64,000 nt of DNA from Endocalyx cinctus (taxonomy: Eukaryota; Ascomycota; Sordariomycetes; Amphisphaeriales; Apiosporaceae), in assembly GCA_001600455.1 (NCBI GenBank), contig BCKC01000005.1, positions 3,348,001 through 3,412,000 of the forward strand, written 5' to 3'. Shown here in pieces: positions 60,985 through 64,000 of the stretch. The notes below the pieces were generated by a model. It did no database searches and was not told the origin of the DNA. It saw only the letters and a program-made list of their open reading frames with translations. The stretch's first letter is position 1; every line of letters begins with the position of its first letter. A program made the position numbers and the translations under genes.

Positions 60985-62099
60985 TGTTTCATTTCATGTT
61001 ATGGTATGAAAAAGAGAGGCCCTGATAGTATGAGATTTTCACATTATGATACCCCACGAAAAGATTTTCTAGTCAATACATTAGATAATAATAATATATT
61101 ATTATTATGAAATTTACATAATATGTATTAAAGGTTTTGTTCTCTGATAAATATAGGCACATGCAGTGTCGCGATACTCACTTAAGATTTTTAACACAGC
61201 TAAAGTAGTTATAATATAATTTATTATTGCTAATTATGCACTTCTTGCAATGATTCGGATTAAAGTCGACATAGTTATCGCGACTTTCAGGCATGACCCA
61301 TACGATCATCTTGAATAGATATAACAAGTGACTTGGTAGCCTACATAAATGCCTAAATCTCGAAGTTAGGAGAAGATTGAACATCCGATTTACGTAGTAC
61401 CTGAGTTTACGAAGGGTCTTCTACACGCCTCTACGGAACCATCTTTAAAAACCTCTCTCGTTTCTTATCTCATCTTTTCCGTGTAACACAGTAAAAATTG
61501 TAAACTCGGGACGTTCTGTGGGCTGCAAGCTCACCTCCTGTACATGTCTTATCGCGGCTTTACAAAGGCTAGATTCATAGTCAGTCCCGAAGGAAGATAT
61601 GCGCATTCATATGTTGCAAATATACTAGGTTGACTCTCCGAGCTTTAATGATCACACGTATATCTTACTATATCTTATTACCCCAGGTATAACTGTTCGG
61701 AAACTCACCAGGACGATCACAATTGTGTCGATTCAGGTATGATCCAATCAAGAGCACGTAAGCCAGGACATCTTGCATATGCGATAAACAGGATTTAGGC
61801 AGACAAATTGATCACGTTTTTGGCCTGCACCAATGAAATTAGATTCACGATTCCGGTCTCGTCCAATGAATTCAAGTTCTTGCGTGTCAACTCGAGGTAT
61901 ATCTGATATAACATTCCTACAAGATAATATAATCGAATTTTACTCATGAAACATCAAACCACCACGCTGTTATGCAACAATTGCCTTCCAAACGTGCCAG
62001 TTTGAAAAATTATCTGTTTTTGTTCTTCAGTCATAAAATATCGTTTTCTTTAATATACACCCAAACCATCACATCAGACAACTTCCTAGTATATAGACT
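60985..62099. other. Intergenic, no gene recognised
   Basis: About 1.1 kb of AT-rich spacer. Only short frames are present. Confidence 0.55.
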
Positions 62100-63841
62100 A
62101 TGTCTACAAAACTCAAAGACTACGATGATCTCGTCCGCAGAGAGTACCTTGAGAACAACCGCACCATGAAAGATGTTGTGGCGATTTTACGGGAACATGG
62201 AGTCCCGGTGACGTAATCAAAACTATCCAGATATACCATGCAGAGGCCACGCTGATAATCCCTCAGAGAGAACAGTTTCGAGTACTATTGTAAAAATAAT
62301 GGCATTCGCAAGAACGAAAAAGGAAGAAGTTGGAGCTGGGCCGAACATCGTATCGACAAAAGAAAACGTGAAGGCAAAGATAGCGAACTCCGCATCAAAG
62401 GAAAAGTCGTTCCCGAACCGAAGCGTAATAGAAAAATTGCGCAGAACGTTCCATTATCAGAGAAATACACACGACAAAGTATTTTAATCGCCTGAACATT
62501 ATCCATAATTTTGAGTCAACTAACGCGCGATGATCTCTAGGCCCAAAGACCCCCGAAGGATGGTGCATTCTCACGCCCGATGACAATCAAGCCGGGGACC
62601 TGCTACCTGGAGGAGACCAGGTGATCGCTGAAAGCTCTGCATCCGTCAGGGAGCGCATGTCTATCGATTTTGACGCACTTGTTGAAGAGCGCAGTCCTTC
62701 CCCTAGAACGCCTACTTTACGTCCTAAGGAAGCCCTTGACATTAATGATTGTAATCTTAACGATCTAAATCTTACTTCAACCATATCCGTGGGCGAAGTG
62801 CCAAGTGATCCATCAAGCTCGAGATGGGCCGATAGGCAGACAGAACATTGCGATACTTCATCTGGTTCCTCATTTGAATCCAATGAAAAGGCCCCAGATA
62901 CGGCACCAAGCTCAGAAATATTGGAAGAGATCATGCTAATACCAGATAGCACGTATCGGTACTCTTTGCCACTTGTTACCCCGGATACATGCACCTGGGT
63001 TATTCAATTGGACATAGGTTCGGTCGCTACACTTTTACATAGGTGCGACATATTCAAGTTAGATTGGGAGTTGAATAATGCCCCTATGGCTGTGGAACAG
63101 GTTAAGCAGAGATATGAACTCATTTCGACCCTCATCACTACGATACTCCCCTGGAATCCCAGCGATTTAGATTATAAAAATGAGCTGTTCCTTCATATTG
63201 ACGCGTTTTGCGGCGTTGATATTTTGTACGCGGTGTATCACGGAGACACGAGAAAGTTATCCTCCGCTATCGAAGAAATGAACCTTGTCCTCGGCGAGCC
63301 ATTTATAAATGCAGCTCTACACATTGCAGCAAGTCAGGGAGATATTGTAATTGTCATGACCCTCTTATTATTAGGTTGTTGTGACGTGAATCGGCAGGAT
63401 TCGAATGGAATGACAGTTCTTCATCAGGCCGTGATTCACAACCACCCATCAATCACCCAAGTACTCATAGACGAAGGATCGGATGTGAACCTGCGTTGCT
63501 CCGAAGGTGAAACGCCGTTCTTCAAAGTATGCGGGTCAAGGAACCACGAGGAAGTTTGCGAAATTTTGACGAAGGCAGGCGCTGATGTGGGTACTTTCAA
63601 CTCCAAAGGTCTTGCAGCTCCATGCAAGGCTCATTTCGAAGGAAGGGTGGAGGAGAGTGAAGTAATGATATCGCGAGGTGTTACTGCTTCAGATGGCACA
63701 ATATGTGATTGGTGTCCATTGGTAAGTAACTAACCTATATCCTAAGAACGAATTGGACGTGGACACTGATATAAGATCAATTCGCAGCACACAGGAAACA
63801 AGACTGATAATTTCTTTACGTCTTTAGAAGATATTGACTAA
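62100..63841 (+). CDS. Clr5-domain protein with C-terminal ankyrin repeats
   Basis: Predicted 519 residues. Exons 62100-62212, 62267-62478, 62541-63721 and 63788-63841, with introns of 54, 62 and 66 nt and CTGAT/CTAAC branch points. The N-terminus matches the Clr5 domain (YDDLVRREYLENNRTMKDVV, then after the splice FEYYCKNNGIRKNEKGRSW). A Ser/Pro-rich acidic linker follows, then a helical region, then about three ankyrin repeats (NAALHIAASQGDIVIVMTLL, NGMTVLHQAVIHNHPSITQV, ETPFFKVCGSRNHEEVCEIL). Clr5 domains are found in fungal transcription regulators and in many ankyrin/TPR proteins of unknown role. The gene is complete in the window, ending TAA at 63839. Confidence 0.85.
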
Positions 63842-64000
63842 GGAGATTGAAGCAACGATGTATCGCAATGATACTGCTCGAAGCGTTCCTTGTAACTGAA
63901 TCCTAGGAGTATACTGTATAACCCTGAATTTTATTTTATTTTTTCTGTTTCAGATTGATTACTACAGAAATAGATCTCAAACATGAGACAATAAACCAAA

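Noticed and set aside
1..64000. CRISPR arrays, bacterial operons, insertion sequences, rRNA
   Set aside because: Nothing of the kind was seen. Spliceosomal introns and gene families show a fungal nuclear genome.

Overview
This window looks like nuclear DNA of a filamentous ascomycete (Pezizomycotina). Most genes carry several short GT-AG introns of about 50-125 nt, many with CTAAC/CTGAC-like branch points. Fungal-specific families are present: a non-reducing PKS, Zn(II)2Cys6 regulators, a Pth11/rhodopsin-like membrane protein, a PDR transporter and a Clr5 protein. The spacers between genes are long and AT-rich. I cannot assign genus or class from sequence alone. All intron positions were read by eye from splice motifs, reading phase and protein-family continuity. 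For the genes whose structures I resolved, the exon lengths sum to whole codons.

1-23 kb is a polyketide biosynthetic gene cluster whose left end lies outside the window. It holds the C-terminal part of an orsellinate-type non-reducing PKS (end of KS, then AT, PT, two ACPs and a thioesterase), a Zn(II)2Cys6 regulator (minus), an O-methyltransferase (plus), a full-length PDR/ABCG transporter (minus), a short-chain dehydrogenase (plus), a second Zn(II)2Cys6 regulator (minus) and a seven-helix rhodopsin-like membrane protein (plus). The inferred logic is that the PKS makes and releases an orsellinic-acid-like aromatic product. The methyltransferase and dehydrogenase tailor it, the PDR pump exports it or protects the producer, and the two regulators control the locus.

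24-39 kb is a looser accessory zone with long gene-poor stretches. It contains an eight-cysteine secreted protein, a P450 next to an SDR (possible distal tailoring enzymes), a small GPI-anchor-like serine/threonine-rich secreted protein, a possible 67-residue protein, and another SDR that is markedly GC-rich against its surroundings.

41-52 kb is more conserved. It contains a multi-pass membrane protein with a perfect heptad-repeat Thr-rich N-terminus, SLX4 (structure-specific endonuclease scaffold), ribosomal protein eS21 (RPS21) divergent from SLX4, an acid-ceramidase/NAAA-like hydrolase, a small single-pass membrane protein, and an intron-containing tRNA-Ser(AGA).

52.6-64 kb is a second accessory zone: a Clp-type AAA+ ATPase with an ankyrin-like N-terminal region, a divergent pair of unrecognised genes, and a Clr5-domain/ankyrin-repeat protein.
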